Below, piece after piece: positions 43,449 to 56,068 of a stretch of 64,000 nt of DNA; within the stretch, counting starts at the first letter, position 1, and each line of letters starts with the position of its first letter. Source of the DNA: Schaalia odontolytica (GTDB lineage: Bacteria; Actinomycetota; Actinomycetes; Actinomycetales; Actinomycetaceae); assembly GCF_009730335.1 (NCBI RefSeq), contig NZ_CP046315.1, positions 1,736,001-1,800,000 on the forward strand, given 5' to 3'. Below the pieces are notes generated by a model. It did no database searches, was not told the origin of the DNA, and saw nothing but the letters and a program-made list of their open reading frames with translations. The translations under genes and the position numbers were made by a program.

Positions 43449-44218
43449 CCCTTCTTGCGGACCTTCTTCGCTTTCTTGGCGTTCTTCGCGAGCTCTTCTT
43501 CCCACCAGGGGCCGGCCTGCGTGGCGGGGTCCCACACCTGCTCGGGGACGGGCAGTCCACGCAGCTTGCCCACGCCCGCGCGAACGGCGTCGCTAATGCG
43601 CGTGGTCGCCTCATTGACAGCCTCGTGATCCTCCGAGCCTGCGGGGCTCATGAGGTCTGACAGGTCGACGGGCTCGCCGAAGTGGTAGGCGATGCGTCGG
43701 CCAGGGCGCATGTCGATACCCTTGGCGTTGTAGGGGGCCATGATGTCCTGCGGTCCCCACTGCGAGACGGGAATGACGGGCACACCCGTGTCAAGGGCCA
43801 GGCGGGCGGCACCCGACTTGAATTCCATCGGCCACTGGTCGGGGTCACGCGTGAGAGTGCCCTCCGGGAAGATGCCGACGACCTCGCCGGCTTTCAGCGC
43901 CTCGCGGGTGGGTGCCAGGACGGCCGAGGGGTTGGAGTCGCGGTTGACGGGGATCAGCCCCATGCCCTTGATGATCCAGCCAAACACCGGCACGGAGAAC
44001 ATCGACTTCTTCGCCAGGAAGCGCACGGCGGTGTCGCGCTTCATGAAGTACCAGCACAGGCACAGCGGGTCCACGTTGGACAGGTGGTTGGGCACCAGGA
44101 GGAAACCGCCCTCGGTGGGGAGGTTCTCTTCACCCGTCACGGTGAACTTGATCCAGGGCGTCATGATGGGCGTCAGGACGCCCTTGGCGAAGGTGTAAAA
44201 GCCGGAGACAGCACTCAT
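43445..44218 (-). CDS. plsC: 1-acyl-sn-glycerol-3-phosphate acyltransferase family protein
   Basis: 257-residue acyltransferase that makes phosphatidic acid. PlsC motifs: NHLSNVDPLC (family NHxxxxD, near residue 41), GLIPVNRDSN (near 93), FPEGTLTRDP (near 119) and VPVIPVSQWG. N-terminal hydrophobic region attaches it to the membrane. No obvious Lys/Arg-poor anomalies; the C-terminus is a lysine-rich tail (KNAKKAKKVRKKG). It heads the plsC-gpsA-ddl order and follows the lipid kinase gene on the same strand. Confidence 0.92.
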   Translation of the reverse strand: MSAVSGFYTFAKGVLTPIMTPWIKFTVTGEENLPTEGGFLLVPNHLSNVDPLCLCWYFMKRDTAVRFLAKKSMFSVPVFGWIIKGMGLIPVNRDSNPSAVLAPTREALKAGEVVGIFPEGTLTRDPDQWPMEFKSGAARLALDTGVPVIPVSQWGPQDIMAPYNAKGIDMRPGRRIAYHFGEPVDLSDLMSPAGSEDHEAVNEATTRISDAVRAGVGKLRGLPVPEQVWDPATQAGPWWEEELAKNAKKAKKVRKKG

Positions 44219-44268
44219 GGCTTCATTCTACGGGGACCGCTCCCCCATTGCCCCGGCCCACACGGACC

Positions 44269-45213
44269 TCACACCAGGACGGACACAACCCCGGGGGCGA
44301 CATCGACGGTGAAGGGGATCGAGGCGATGCGGTCACCGTCCGCCATGGCGATCATACCTGCGGGGGCGGCGAAGGAGACGACGCGGGCGCTTTCCACCTC
44401 GATAGCCGGGTGTGCCTTCGCGCGGCCGGCGACGACGCGGGCGAGCACGGGCAGGGCGCGAGACAGTGACAGGGGGCCGACGTGGCACACCTCAAGGACG
44501 CCGTCGCTCATATCCGAGGATTCCACCAGGGTGATGCCGCCGCCGAAAACTCCGGAGTTGGACGCCGATGCGATCCAGCCGCTCATGTTGCGCTCGACCC
44601 CGTCCACGGTCGCCACAATCTCGGTGGGTTCGTGCGAGGCCAGGGCCGCGAAGGCCCCGTACCCGTAGGCCAGCGGACCCGAGATGAAAGAGGATTCGTT
44701 CGCGAGAATATTCGCTCGCGCGTCCAGGCCGATCGAGACGATGCCGAGAGCGAGGCGCACGCCGTCGCGCGAGCGCACCCACATGCCGTCCAGGGGACGT
44801 ATCCGGGAGGCCAGCCAGTCCGAGGAGTCGGCCCCGGCCTCGTTGGAAGAAAAACCCAGCGGAGCGAGGGAACGTGCGCGCACCAGCGGGTCCGTGCCGA
44901 TCCTCAGCGCGCGACACAGGTCGTTGCCGCGACCGCCCGGCATGGGAACGAAGATCGCGTCGGACTCATGGCAGCCGCGCGCCACCGCACCCAGGTACCC
45001 GTCACCGCCCAGAGCCGCGACAAAGGAGCCAGAGGCAACCTCGCCGGCGATCGCCGCAGGGTCGTCGCCGGGCGTCGTCAGGCGAACCGCGACCTCCCAG
45101 CCGCCGCCGCGCAGGATGCGCACGATGCGCGGCCCCAGGCGCACGCTGCGCCCGCCCGCCGACATCGACGAGACGAGCAGCAAAATGCTACGGCGCGCAC
45201 CCGATGCGGCCAT
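44269..45213 (-). CDS. Diacylglycerol/lipid kinase family protein
   Basis: 314-residue protein with the DAG-kinase catalytic fold. The ATP-binding motif reads AALGGDGYLGAVARG (family GGDGT; here Tyr replaces Thr), then FVPMPGGRGNDLCRALRIG (family P.GTGNDfar). The C-terminal beta domain ends with MIAMADGDRIASIPFTVDVAPGVVSVLV, typical of YegS/DgkB. It phosphorylates lipid alcohols such as diacylglycerol. The start lies four bases after the murA stop, so the two are probably co-transcribed. Confidence 0.88.
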   Translation of the reverse strand: MAASGARRSILLLVSSMSAGGRSVRLGPRIVRILRGGGWEVAVRLTTPGDDPAAIAGEVASGSFVAALGGDGYLGAVARGCHESDAIFVPMPGGRGNDLCRALRIGTDPLVRARSLAPLGFSSNEAGADSSDWLASRIRPLDGMWVRSRDGVRLALGIVSIGLDARANILANESSFISGPLAYGYGAFAALASHEPTEIVATVDGVERNMSGWIASASNSGVFGGGITLVESSDMSDGVLEVCHVGPLSLSRALPVLARVVAGRAKAHPAIEVESARVVSFAAPAGMIAMADGDRIASIPFTVDVAPGVVSVLV

Positions 45214-45217
45214 GATC

Positions 45218-46543
45218 TCAGGCGTCCAGGTAACGCACGCGCGCGTCCAGCCGGTGGAGCTTGCGCGTGAAGTGCTCGTAGCCGCGCGAAATCACGTCAA
45301 TACCCGACACGGTGGACGTGCCCGACGCGGCCAGGGCCGCGATCAGGTGGGAGAAGCCGCCGCGCAGGTCCGGAACCTCGATATCCGCGCTGTGCAGCGG
45401 AGTCGGGCCCGAGATAACGGCCGAGTGGTAGTAGTTCTTCTGGCCAAAGCGGCAGGGCGTCCCACCCAGGCATTCGCGGTAGACCTGGATGTTCGCGCCC
45501 ATTTTGCACAGCGCCTCAGTGAAGCCGAAACGGTTCTCGTACACGGTCTCGTGCACGATCGACAGGCCCTCAGCCTGGGTGAGGGCCACGACGAGGGGCT
45601 GCTGCCAGTCCGTCATGAAGCCCGGGTGCACGGCAGTCTCCAGGGCGATCGAGTGCAGCGGCTCGCCCGGGTGGTAGAAGCGGATGCCGTCAGCATCGAT
45701 GTCGAAGGCGCCGCCCACCTTGCGGAAGGTGTTGAGGAACGTCGTCATATCGGGCTGGTGAGCGCCGCGCACGTAGATGTCGCCGTGGGTGGCCAGGGCG
45801 GCCGCGCCCCACGAGGCGGCCTCGATGCGGTCAGGCAGAGCCGTGTGGCGGTAGCCGTTCAGCTTGGCGACGCCCTCAATGCGGATCGTACGATCCGTGT
45901 CCACCGAGATGATCGCGCCCATCTTCTGCAGGACGTTAATGAGGTCGAGGATCTCCGGCTCGATGGCCGCGCCCTTCAGGGTCGTGATGCCCTCGTTGCG
46001 CACGGCCGTGAGCAGCGTCTGCTCGGTCGCGCCCACGGACGGGAAAGGCAGCTCGATGATCGCGCCGTGCAGGCCGGAGGAGGGACGCTTGATGTGCACG
46101 CCGTCGGGCTGCTTGTCGACGATCGCGCCGAACTTGCGCAGCGTCTCCAGGTGGAAGTCGATGGGACGGCCACCGATCGCGCAGCCGCCCAGCTCGGGAA
46201 TGAAAGCCTCGCCCAGCTGGTGCAGCAGCGGGCCACAGAACAGGATCGGAATTCGCGAGGCGCCCGCGAGCGTATCGATGTCAGAGCGCGAGGCAATCTT
46301 GACGTTCGAGGGATCCATGCGCAGCGTGCCGCGATCCTGATCGAAGTCAATCTGGACGCCGTGCAGACTCAGCAGGTCCGAGACAACGTCGGTGTCACGG
46401 ATGAGCGGCACGTTGTAGAGCTCAGAGGGGGTGTCGGCGAGCAGCGACGCAACCATCGCCTTGGGGACGAAGTTTTTCGCGCCGCGCACCGTGATTTCAC
46501 CGCGCAGCGGATGGCTGCCCTCAACCTGAAGAATCGATGACAT
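45218..46543 (-). CDS. murA: UDP-N-acetylglucosamine 1-carboxyvinyltransferase
   Basis: 441-residue enzyme of the EPSP-synthase fold that starts peptidoglycan synthesis by adding enolpyruvate to UDP-GlcNAc (cytoplasm). RGAKNFVPKAM holds the catalytic Lys near residue 23. ELGGCAIGGRPIDFHL (near 118) has the Cys that is the fosfomycin target; the preceding Pro of the common PGGCAIG is replaced by Leu-Gly. Distal IEVPDLRGGFSHLIAALAASG matches the conserved DLRAGAALVLAALAA region. GAGGAGC precedes the ATG. Confidence 0.94.
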   Translation of the reverse strand: MSSILQVEGSHPLRGEITVRGAKNFVPKAMVASLLADTPSELYNVPLIRDTDVVSDLLSLHGVQIDFDQDRGTLRMDPSNVKIASRSDIDTLAGASRIPILFCGPLLHQLGEAFIPELGGCAIGGRPIDFHLETLRKFGAIVDKQPDGVHIKRPSSGLHGAIIELPFPSVGATEQTLLTAVRNEGITTLKGAAIEPEILDLINVLQKMGAIISVDTDRTIRIEGVAKLNGYRHTALPDRIEAASWGAAALATHGDIYVRGAHQPDMTTFLNTFRKVGGAFDIDADGIRFYHPGEPLHSIALETAVHPGFMTDWQQPLVVALTQAEGLSIVHETVYENRFGFTEALCKMGANIQVYRECLGGTPCRFGQKNYYHSAVISGPTPLHSADIEVPDLRGGFSHLIAALAASGTSTVSGIDVISRGYEHFTRKLHRLDARVRYLDA

Positions 46544-46569
46544 GAGTGCTCCTCACTATGACGTAACTA

Positions 46570-46594
46570 GCCCCTACTCTAGCTAGGTAGGGGC
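46570..46594 (-). terminator. Terminator candidate between leuD and murA
   Basis: GCCCCTA (46570-46576) pairs with TAGGGGC (46588-46594), 18 bases beyond the leuD stop. Small stem, so termination may be partial. Confidence 0.6.
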
Positions 46595-46611
46595 CAGTAT
46601 GCGCAGTGCTT

Positions 46612-47244
46612 TCAGTCGCGAGCGGACACAACTTCTTCCTTGGGCAAGAATTTCGCGGGCAGCGTGCGCGGCTTGAAGGAGGGGCGTGCGGCCTCGTAAG
46701 CCGCGATCTCATCCTCGTGGCGCAGGGTCAGGGCAATGTCGTCCAGGCCCTCCATGAGGGTCCAGCGCACGTAGTCGTCGATCTGGAAGGTGCCCGAGAT
46801 CGCACCGGCTCGCCAGGTCTTGTCCTCCAGGGAAACGGTCACCTCGGTGCCGGGCTCAGCCTCGAGGAGCTTCCACAGGGACACGCAGTCCTCCTGGGAG
46901 ATGATGCCGGTAACCAGGCCCTGCTTGCCAGAGTTTCCGCGGAAAATGTCAGCGAATTTGGGGGCCAGGACGACGCGGAAGCCGTAGTCCTTGAGCGCCC
47001 ACACGGCGTGCTCACGCGAGGAGCCGGTGCCGAAGTCGGGACCCGCGATCAGGACGGAGCCATTCTTGTAGGCGTCCTGGTTGAGGACGAACTCGGGGTC
47101 GTTGCGCCAGGCGGCGAAGAGGGCGTCCTCGAAGCCCGTGCGGGTCACGCGCTTGAGGTAGACGGCGGGGATGATCTGGTCGGTATCGACGTTGGAGCGG
47201 CGCAGCGGGACGCCGATGCCAGTGTGGGTAATGAACTTTTCCAT
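46612..47244 (-). CDS. leuD: 3-isopropylmalate dehydratase small subunit
   Basis: 210-residue partner of LeuC in leucine synthesis (isomerises 2- to 3-isopropylmalate). N-terminus [33 protein letters not shown] and [34 protein letters not shown] are diagnostic. Normal length. It follows leuC after 75 bases on the same strand. Confidence 0.97.
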   Translation of the reverse strand: MEKFITHTGIGVPLRRSNVDTDQIIPAVYLKRVTRTGFEDALFAAWRNDPEFVLNQDAYKNGSVLIAGPDFGTGSSREHAVWALKDYGFRVVLAPKFADIFRGNSGKQGLVTGIISQEDCVSLWKLLEAEPGTEVTVSLEDKTWRAGAISGTFQIDDYVRWTLMEGLDDIALTLRHEDEIAAYEAARPSFKPRTLPAKFLPKEEVVSARD

Positions 47245-47319
47245 GGGTGGTTGAGTCTTTTCTTCCGTGGGGGACGAGGCCGGGGCCCTCCCCCGCTGTC
47301 GGGTGGCGGAGGGCGGGCC

Positions 47320-48720
47320 TCAGAGGTCGGCCGGGGAGGAGAGGGTGCCGCGCACGGCGGTGGCGGCCGCGACGAGCGGGGACACCAGGTGCGTGCGGCT
47401 GCCCTTGCCCTGGCGGCCTTCGAAGTTGCGGTTGGAGGTGGAGGCCGAACGGTCTCCCGCGTTCATCGTGTCGGGGTTCATGCCCAGGCACATGGAGCAA
47501 CCGGCGTTGCGCCATTCGGCGCCGAACTCGGTGAAGATCTTGTCGAGGCCCTCGGCCTCGGCCTGGAGGCGCACGCGTGCGGAGCCGGGCACGACCATGA
47601 CGCGCACGCCCTCGGCCTTGCGGCGGCCCTTGAAGATGCCGGCGGCGGCGCGCAGGTCTTCGATGCGGCCGTTGGTGCAGCTGCCGATGAACACGGTGTT
47701 CACGGTGATGTCGCGCATCGGGGTGCCGGCCTTGAGGTCCATGTACTCCAGGGCGCGCTCGGCGGCCGCGCGGGCAGTTTCATCGGTGAAGTCCTCGGGG
47801 GCGGGGACGGTCGCGGACAGCGGCACACCCTGGCCGGGATTGGTGCCCCAGGTGACGAAGGGCTCGATGTCGGCGGCCTCGAGGATGACCTCGGCATCGA
47901 AGACGGCGTCCTCGTCGGAGGCGAGGGAGGACCAGTATTCGACGGCGCGGTCCCAGTCCTCGCCCTCGGGGGCGTGGGGGCGGCCCTTGATGTAGTCGAA
48001 GGTCGTCTGATCGGGGGCAATCATGCCGGCGCGGGCGCCCGCCTCGATCGACATGTTGCAGATCGTCATGCGGCCCTCCATGGAGAGCTCGTGGATTGCC
48101 TGGCCACGGTACTCCAGGACGTAGCCCTGGCCGCCGCCGGTGCCGATCTTGGCGATGACGGCGAGGATGATGTCCTTGGCCGTCGACCCCTCGGGCAGGG
48201 AGCCGTTGACCGTGATCGCCATGGTCTTAAAGGGGGCCATCGGCAGCGTCTGGGTCGCGAGAACGTGCTCGACCTGGCTGGTGCCGATGCCGAAGGCCAG
48301 CGCACCAAACGCGCCGTGGGTGGAGGTGTGGGAGTCGCCGCACACGATCGTCATGCCGGGCTGGGTGAGGCCCAGCTGGGGGCCAACCACGTGGACGATG
48401 CCCTGGTCGGCGTCGCCCAGGGAGTGCAGGCGCACGCCGAACTCCTCGGCGTTCTTGCGCAGAGTGTCGATCTGGGTGCGGCTCGTGATGTCCGCGATCG
48501 GCTGGTCGATGTTGATCGTCGGCGTGTTGTGGTCCTCGGTCGCGATCGTCAGATCGGGGCGACGCACCTGGCGTCCGGCGAGGCGCAGGCCCTCAAATGC
48601 CTGGGGGCTCGTCACTTCGTGCACGAGATGGAGGTCGATGTAGAGCAGGTCGGGGGCGCCGTTCTCCCCCTTGGACACGATGTGGTCACGCCACACTTTT
48701 TCTGCCATCGTTCCGCTCAT
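47320..48720 (-). CDS. leuC: 3-isopropylmalate dehydratase large subunit
   Basis: 466-residue iron-sulfur enzyme of the aconitase family. Cluster ligands: Cys in [13 protein letters not shown] (near residue 345) and the pair in [12 protein letters not shown] (near 407). [31 protein letters not shown] is also conserved. The ATG at 48720 has GAGGAGG at ideal spacing; a longer frame to 48855 enters the divergent promoter. Acts with LeuD. Its promoter region is shared with an IclR-type regulator. Confidence 0.97.
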   Translation of the reverse strand: MSGTMAEKVWRDHIVSKGENGAPDLLYIDLHLVHEVTSPQAFEGLRLAGRQVRRPDLTIATEDHNTPTINIDQPIADITSRTQIDTLRKNAEEFGVRLHSLGDADQGIVHVVGPQLGLTQPGMTIVCGDSHTSTHGAFGALAFGIGTSQVEHVLATQTLPMAPFKTMAITVNGSLPEGSTAKDIILAVIAKIGTGGGQGYVLEYRGQAIHELSMEGRMTICNMSIEAGARAGMIAPDQTTFDYIKGRPHAPEGEDWDRAVEYWSSLASDEDAVFDAEVILEAADIEPFVTWGTNPGQGVPLSATVPAPEDFTDETARAAAERALEYMDLKAGTPMRDITVNTVFIGSCTNGRIEDLRAAAGIFKGRRKAEGVRVMVVPGSARVRLQAEAEGLDKIFTEFGAEWRNAGCSMCLGMNPDTMNAGDRSASTSNRNFEGRQGKGSRTHLVSPLVAAATAVRGTLSSPADL

Positions 48721-48861
48721 TGTTCCTCCTCTGTTCTCCGCTTTGGAGACACGGTGTCCTTCATGCTTCGCATTCAATGGAACCGCCTCATCGGCCGAGC
48801 GACCCGCTGATCTCACGTCTCGGACACCCCTTTGACCTGTTTCACTATCCGACAATTTGCC

Positions 48862-48878
48862 ATCTCAAAAGCTGAGAT
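48862..48878. promoter_or_regulatory. Inverted-repeat operator in the leuC/iclR divergent region
   Basis: ATCTCA-AAAGC-TGAGAT, a perfect 6-bp inverted repeat with five-base spacer, 14 bases before the regulator ATG and 142 bases from leuC. IclR-family regulators of leuCD (LtbR type) are known to bind the shared intergenic region in related actinobacteria. Confidence 0.55.
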
Positions 48879-48891
48879 ATTAAATAGTTGT

Positions 48892-49629
48892 ATGGAAGAG
48901 CAAACATCCAGTGGCGTTGGCGTTCTCGATAAGGCTGCGTTGGTTCTCAGCGCTCTCGAGGCGGGACCCGCCACCCTCGCCCAACTCGTTTCCAGCACGG
49001 GGCTTGCTCGCCCCACCGCCCATCGACTGGCCGTCGCTCTCGAATATCACCGCATGGTCGCCCGCGACATGCAGGGACGTTTTATCCTCGGTCCCCGCCT
49101 CCAGGAACTCTCCTCCGCCGCCGGCGAAGACCGCCTCCTCCAGGCCTCCATGCCGGTCCTTCAGGCTCTGCGCGACCACACGAAGGAATCCTCCCAGCTC
49201 TTCCGCCGCCAGGGAGACTACCGCGTGTGCGTGGCCGCCTCCGAACGCGAAATGGGTCTGCGCGACTCGATCCCCGTGGGCGCCACGCTCTCCATGAGCG
49301 CCGGCTCCGCCGCCCAGGTCCTGCTGGCCTGGGAGGAGCCCGACCGCCTGCACCGCGGCCTGTACGGCGCCTCCTTCAACGCCACCATGCTCTCCGAGGT
49401 GCGCCGCCGTGGCTGGGCCCAGTCCGTGGGTGAGCGAGAGCCGGGCGTCGCCTCCGTATCCGCCCCCGTGCGCGGCCCCTCCGGCCGCGTCCTGGCCGCC
49501 CTGTCCATCTCCGGCCCCATCGAGCGCATGGGTCGCCAGCCCGGACGCCAGCACGGCCCCTCCGTCATGGCGGCCGCCAACAGGCTCACGGAATTCCTCT
49601 CCACCGTCGAGGACGCCGCCGACCTGTAA
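48892..49629 (+). CDS. IclR-family transcriptional regulator (probable LtbR-like leuCD regulator)
   Basis: 245-residue regulator. N-terminal winged helix (LDKAALVLSALEAGPATLAQLVSSTGLARPTAHRLAVALEYHRMV) and C-terminal IclR effector domain (FILGPRLQELSS, PVLQALRDHTKESSQLF, DSIPVGATLSMSAGSAAQVLL, VASVSAPVRGPSGRVLAALSISGP). ATG at 48892 gives the usual short N-terminus; a longer frame from 48832 exists. There is no good Shine-Dalgarno, so the mRNA may be leaderless. Divergent from leuC, the arrangement known for LtbR, which represses leuCD and tryptophan genes in corynebacteria and mycobacteria. Confidence 0.9.
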   Translation: MEEQTSSGVGVLDKAALVLSALEAGPATLAQLVSSTGLARPTAHRLAVALEYHRMVARDMQGRFILGPRLQELSSAAGEDRLLQASMPVLQALRDHTKESSQLFRRQGDYRVCVAASEREMGLRDSIPVGATLSMSAGSAAQVLLAWEEPDRLHRGLYGASFNATMLSEVRRRGWAQSVGEREPGVASVSAPVRGPSGRVLAALSISGPIERMGRQPGRQHGPSVMAAANRLTEFLSTVEDAADL

Positions 49630-49650
49630 GCCGCGACCTGAGACGAGATA

Positions 49651-49693
49651 AACGGGTGGGCCGGGACGATTGAATCGTCCCGGCCCACCCGTT
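49651..49693. terminator. Bidirectional terminator between the regulator and pullulanase genes
   Basis: 20-bp perfect stem (49651-49670 with 49674-49693), loop TGA, between two convergent stops. On both strands it reads through AACGGGTGGG-type arms into TTTG or TTTA-like ends. Confidence 0.9.
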
Positions 49694-49707
49694 TGCGTAG
49701 CGATCCG

Positions 49708-53796
<4,089 letters not shown>

Positions 53797-53922
53797 GACA
53801 GACTCCCTCGTCCAAAAGCGATCCCCTCCCATGGGGCTGCTCCTAGGTTAGACACACTGCAACGGTTCCGAAACTTTTCTGCAAAGCACAAGAGAAAACG
53901 CGGACCGAGTGGTTAACAAAAA

Positions 53923-53949
53923 ACCTCGCCACCGCTCAGGTGCCGAGGT
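53923..53949 (-). terminator. Terminator of the tRNA-Gln/Glu/Glu cluster
   Basis: Stem ACCTCGGCACC/GGTGGCGAGGT with one mismatch and five-base loop, followed on the minus strand by six Ts, just after the last tRNA. Confidence 0.85.
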
Positions 53950-53952
53950 CAT

Positions 53953-54028
53953 TGGTACCCCCAACCGGATTTGAACCGGTGTTAACGCCGTGAGAGGGCG
54001 TCGTCCTAGGCCGCTAGACGATGGGGGC
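53953..54028 (-). tRNA. tRNA-Glu(CTC), copy with encoded CCA
   Basis: Cloverleaf with acceptor GCCCCCA, anticodon loop CTCTCAC with anticodon CTC, T-loop GGTTCAAATCC, CCA at 53953-53955. The body is identical to the tRNA 21 bases away. Confidence 0.95.
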
Positions 54029-54049
54029 CTTGATTCACTTATGAATCCG

Positions 54050-54122
54050 TACCCCCAACCGGATTTGAACCGGTGTTAACGCCGTGAGAGGGCGTCGTCC
54101 TAGGCCGCTAGACGATGGGGGC
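54050..54122 (-). tRNA. tRNA-Glu(CTC), copy without encoded CCA
   Basis: Same sequence as the neighbouring tRNA-Glu for the entire body, but the bases after A73 are CGG, so CCA must be added enzymatically. Tandem duplicate. Confidence 0.95.
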
Positions 54123-54149
54123 CTTGACTGAAACTTGTGTTTCAGACTG

Positions 54150-54221
54150 CTGGGGTACCAGGACTCGAACCTAGAATGGCTGAACCAGAATCAGCTGTGT
54201 TGCCAATTACACCATACCCCA
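54150..54221 (-). tRNA. tRNA-Gln(CTG)
   Basis: Acceptor TGGGGTA/TACCCCA, anticodon loop TTCTGGT with anticodon CTG, T-loop GGTTCGAGTCC. CCA is not encoded. First in the tRNA cluster downstream of gltX. Confidence 0.95.
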
Positions 54222-54362
54222 TTGGGTATCACCTGCTTCGCTTTCACGTCGCTGGCGACAGGAGATAACTGTAGCGGACTGAGGCCCTCATGCCAAATCG
54301 AAGCCCAGTGGTCCCGATCACCCACCGCCTCTCCCCCGCGAACAGGACACCTCCGGGCACGA

Positions 54363-54409
54363 CGAAGCCCCGACCTCGTCCTCAGACAGGGCGACGAGGC
54401 CGGGGCTGG
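54363..54409 (-). terminator. Terminator after gltX
   Basis: On the minus strand AGCCCCGGCCTCGTC pairs with GACGAGGTCGGGGCT across a loop of about 15 bases, starting nine bases after the gltX stop. Confidence 0.85.
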
Positions 54410-54418
54410 TCTCAGCGA

Positions 54419-55924
54419 TCAGGCCAGGGAGGCGCGCAGGGCACGCAGGCGGGTCAGCGAGGAATCGCGACCCAGGATCTCCATGGACTCGAACAGCGGC
54501 GGGGAGACCTGACGGCCGGTCACGGCGACGCGCAGCGGGCCGAAGGCCAGACGGGGCTTGACGCCCATCTCGTCGACGATGCGTGCGCGCAGCGACTCCT
54601 CGAGGGCCGCGGTCGTTAACTCGGTCAGACCCTCGACGGTCTCGATGGCGGCGTCCAGGACGTCCGCGGCGTTGTCCTTGAGCTTGGAGACGGCCTTCTC
54701 GTCCATCTCCAGGGCGTCGTCGGCGACGAAGAGGAAGGCGAGCATGCCCGTGGCCTCGCCGAGCAGCTGGATGCGCGTTTGGATGAGCGGCGCGGCCTCG
54801 GTGAGGATCTCGCGCTCGCGATCGGTCAGCGCCTCGAAGGAGTCGGCCGAAACAACCTCGTCGCGGTGCAGGAAGGGCACCAGACGGTTGCGGAAGTCCT
54901 CGCCGTCCAGCAGACGGATCTGCTCGGCGTTGATGGCGATGGCCTTCTTCTGGTCGAAGCGCGCCGGATTCGGGTTCACGTCCGAAATATCGAAGGCCTG
55001 GGCCATCTCCTCCATGGAGAAGATGTCACGGTCCGCGGCGATCGACCAGCCCAGCAGGGCCAGGTAGTTGTTAAGGCCCTCGGGGATCATGCCGGCGGCC
55101 TTGTGCAGCAAAAGGTTCGACTCCGGGTCGCGCTTGGACAACTTCTTGTTGCCCTCGCCCATGACGTAGGGCAGGTGGCCGAAGCGCGGCATGAACTTGG
55201 CGACGCCGATGGCCTCAAGCGCGCGGTACAGGACGATCTGGCGGGGCGTCGAAGAAAGCAGGTCCTCACCGCGCAGCACATGGGTGATCTCCATGAGCGC
55301 GTCGTCGATCGGGTTCACCAGAGTGTAGAGCGGGTGGCCGTTGGCGCGCACGATGACGTAGTCCGGCACCGAGCCGGCCTTGAAGGTGATCTCGCCGCGG
55401 ATCAGGTCCGTGAACGTGATGTCCTCGTCGGGCATGCGCAGGCGCAGGACGGGCTGGCGTCCCTCGGCGCGGAAGGCGGCGATCTGCTCCTCCGTCAGGT
55501 TGCGGTCAAAGCCGTCGTAGCCGAGCTTGGGGTCCTCACCCTTGGCGCGGTGACGCTCCTCGATCTCCTCGGGGGTCGAGTAGGACTCGTAGGCGTAGCC
55601 GGCCTCAAGCAGGCGGGCGGCCACATCACGGTAGATGTCCATGCGCTCGCTCTGGCGGTAGGGGCCGTGTGGGCCTCCCTTACCGACGCCCTCGTCCCAG
55701 TCGAGGCCCAGCCACTGCAGGGACTCGATGATCTGGTCGAAGGACTCCTGGGAGTCGCGGGCGGCATCCGTGTCTTCGATGCGGAAGACGAAGGTTCCTC
55801 CCGTGTGGCGGGCGTAGGCCCAGTTGAACAGGCACGTACGGACCATGCCGACGTGAGGGGTTCCTGTGGGCGAGGGGCAGAAGCGGACGCGAACGTCGGC
55901 ACCGGTGGCAGTTGTTTCACTCAT
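54419..55924 (-). CDS. gltX: Glutamyl-tRNA synthetase
   Basis: 501-residue class I synthetase. HIGH-like motif [14 protein letters not shown] at residues 17-30 and KMSKS-like [11 protein letters not shown] near residue 258; [17 protein letters not shown] is the conserved glutamate site. The C-terminal helical anticodon-binding domain is complete. Many actinobacteria lack GlnRS and use a non-discriminating GluRS plus GatCAB, so this enzyme may charge both tRNA-Glu and tRNA-Gln, whose genes lie directly downstream. GGAGGAAT precedes the ATG. Confidence 0.96.
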   Translation of the reverse strand: MSETTATGADVRVRFCPSPTGTPHVGMVRTCLFNWAYARHTGGTFVFRIEDTDAARDSQESFDQIIESLQWLGLDWDEGVGKGGPHGPYRQSERMDIYRDVAARLLEAGYAYESYSTPEEIEERHRAKGEDPKLGYDGFDRNLTEEQIAAFRAEGRQPVLRLRMPDEDITFTDLIRGEITFKAGSVPDYVIVRANGHPLYTLVNPIDDALMEITHVLRGEDLLSSTPRQIVLYRALEAIGVAKFMPRFGHLPYVMGEGNKKLSKRDPESNLLLHKAAGMIPEGLNNYLALLGWSIAADRDIFSMEEMAQAFDISDVNPNPARFDQKKAIAINAEQIRLLDGEDFRNRLVPFLHRDEVVSADSFEALTDREREILTEAAPLIQTRIQLLGEATGMLAFLFVADDALEMDEKAVSKLKDNAADVLDAAIETVEGLTELTTAALEESLRARIVDEMGVKPRLAFGPLRVAVTGRQVSPPLFESMEILGRDSSLTRLRALRASLA

Positions 55925-56068
55925 GATTCCTCCATCCTACTCCAGCGGTAGCTGTTGCATTTGCTTGATGGGTGGGCGCGCTGCGACGCGCGCCGGGGGT
56001 GCGGATAGGCTGGTTGCATCACCGAGATCGGCCCGCGCCGCTTCCACCGACTCATCCAGGAGGACACC

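Noticed and set aside
44684-46540. 618-codon plus-strand open frame over murA
   Set aside because: Shadow of murA and the lipid kinase; no recognisable motif.
46606-48810. 734-codon plus-strand open frame over leuD/leuC
   Set aside because: Antisense of two well-recognised genes; composition typical of a high-GC shadow.
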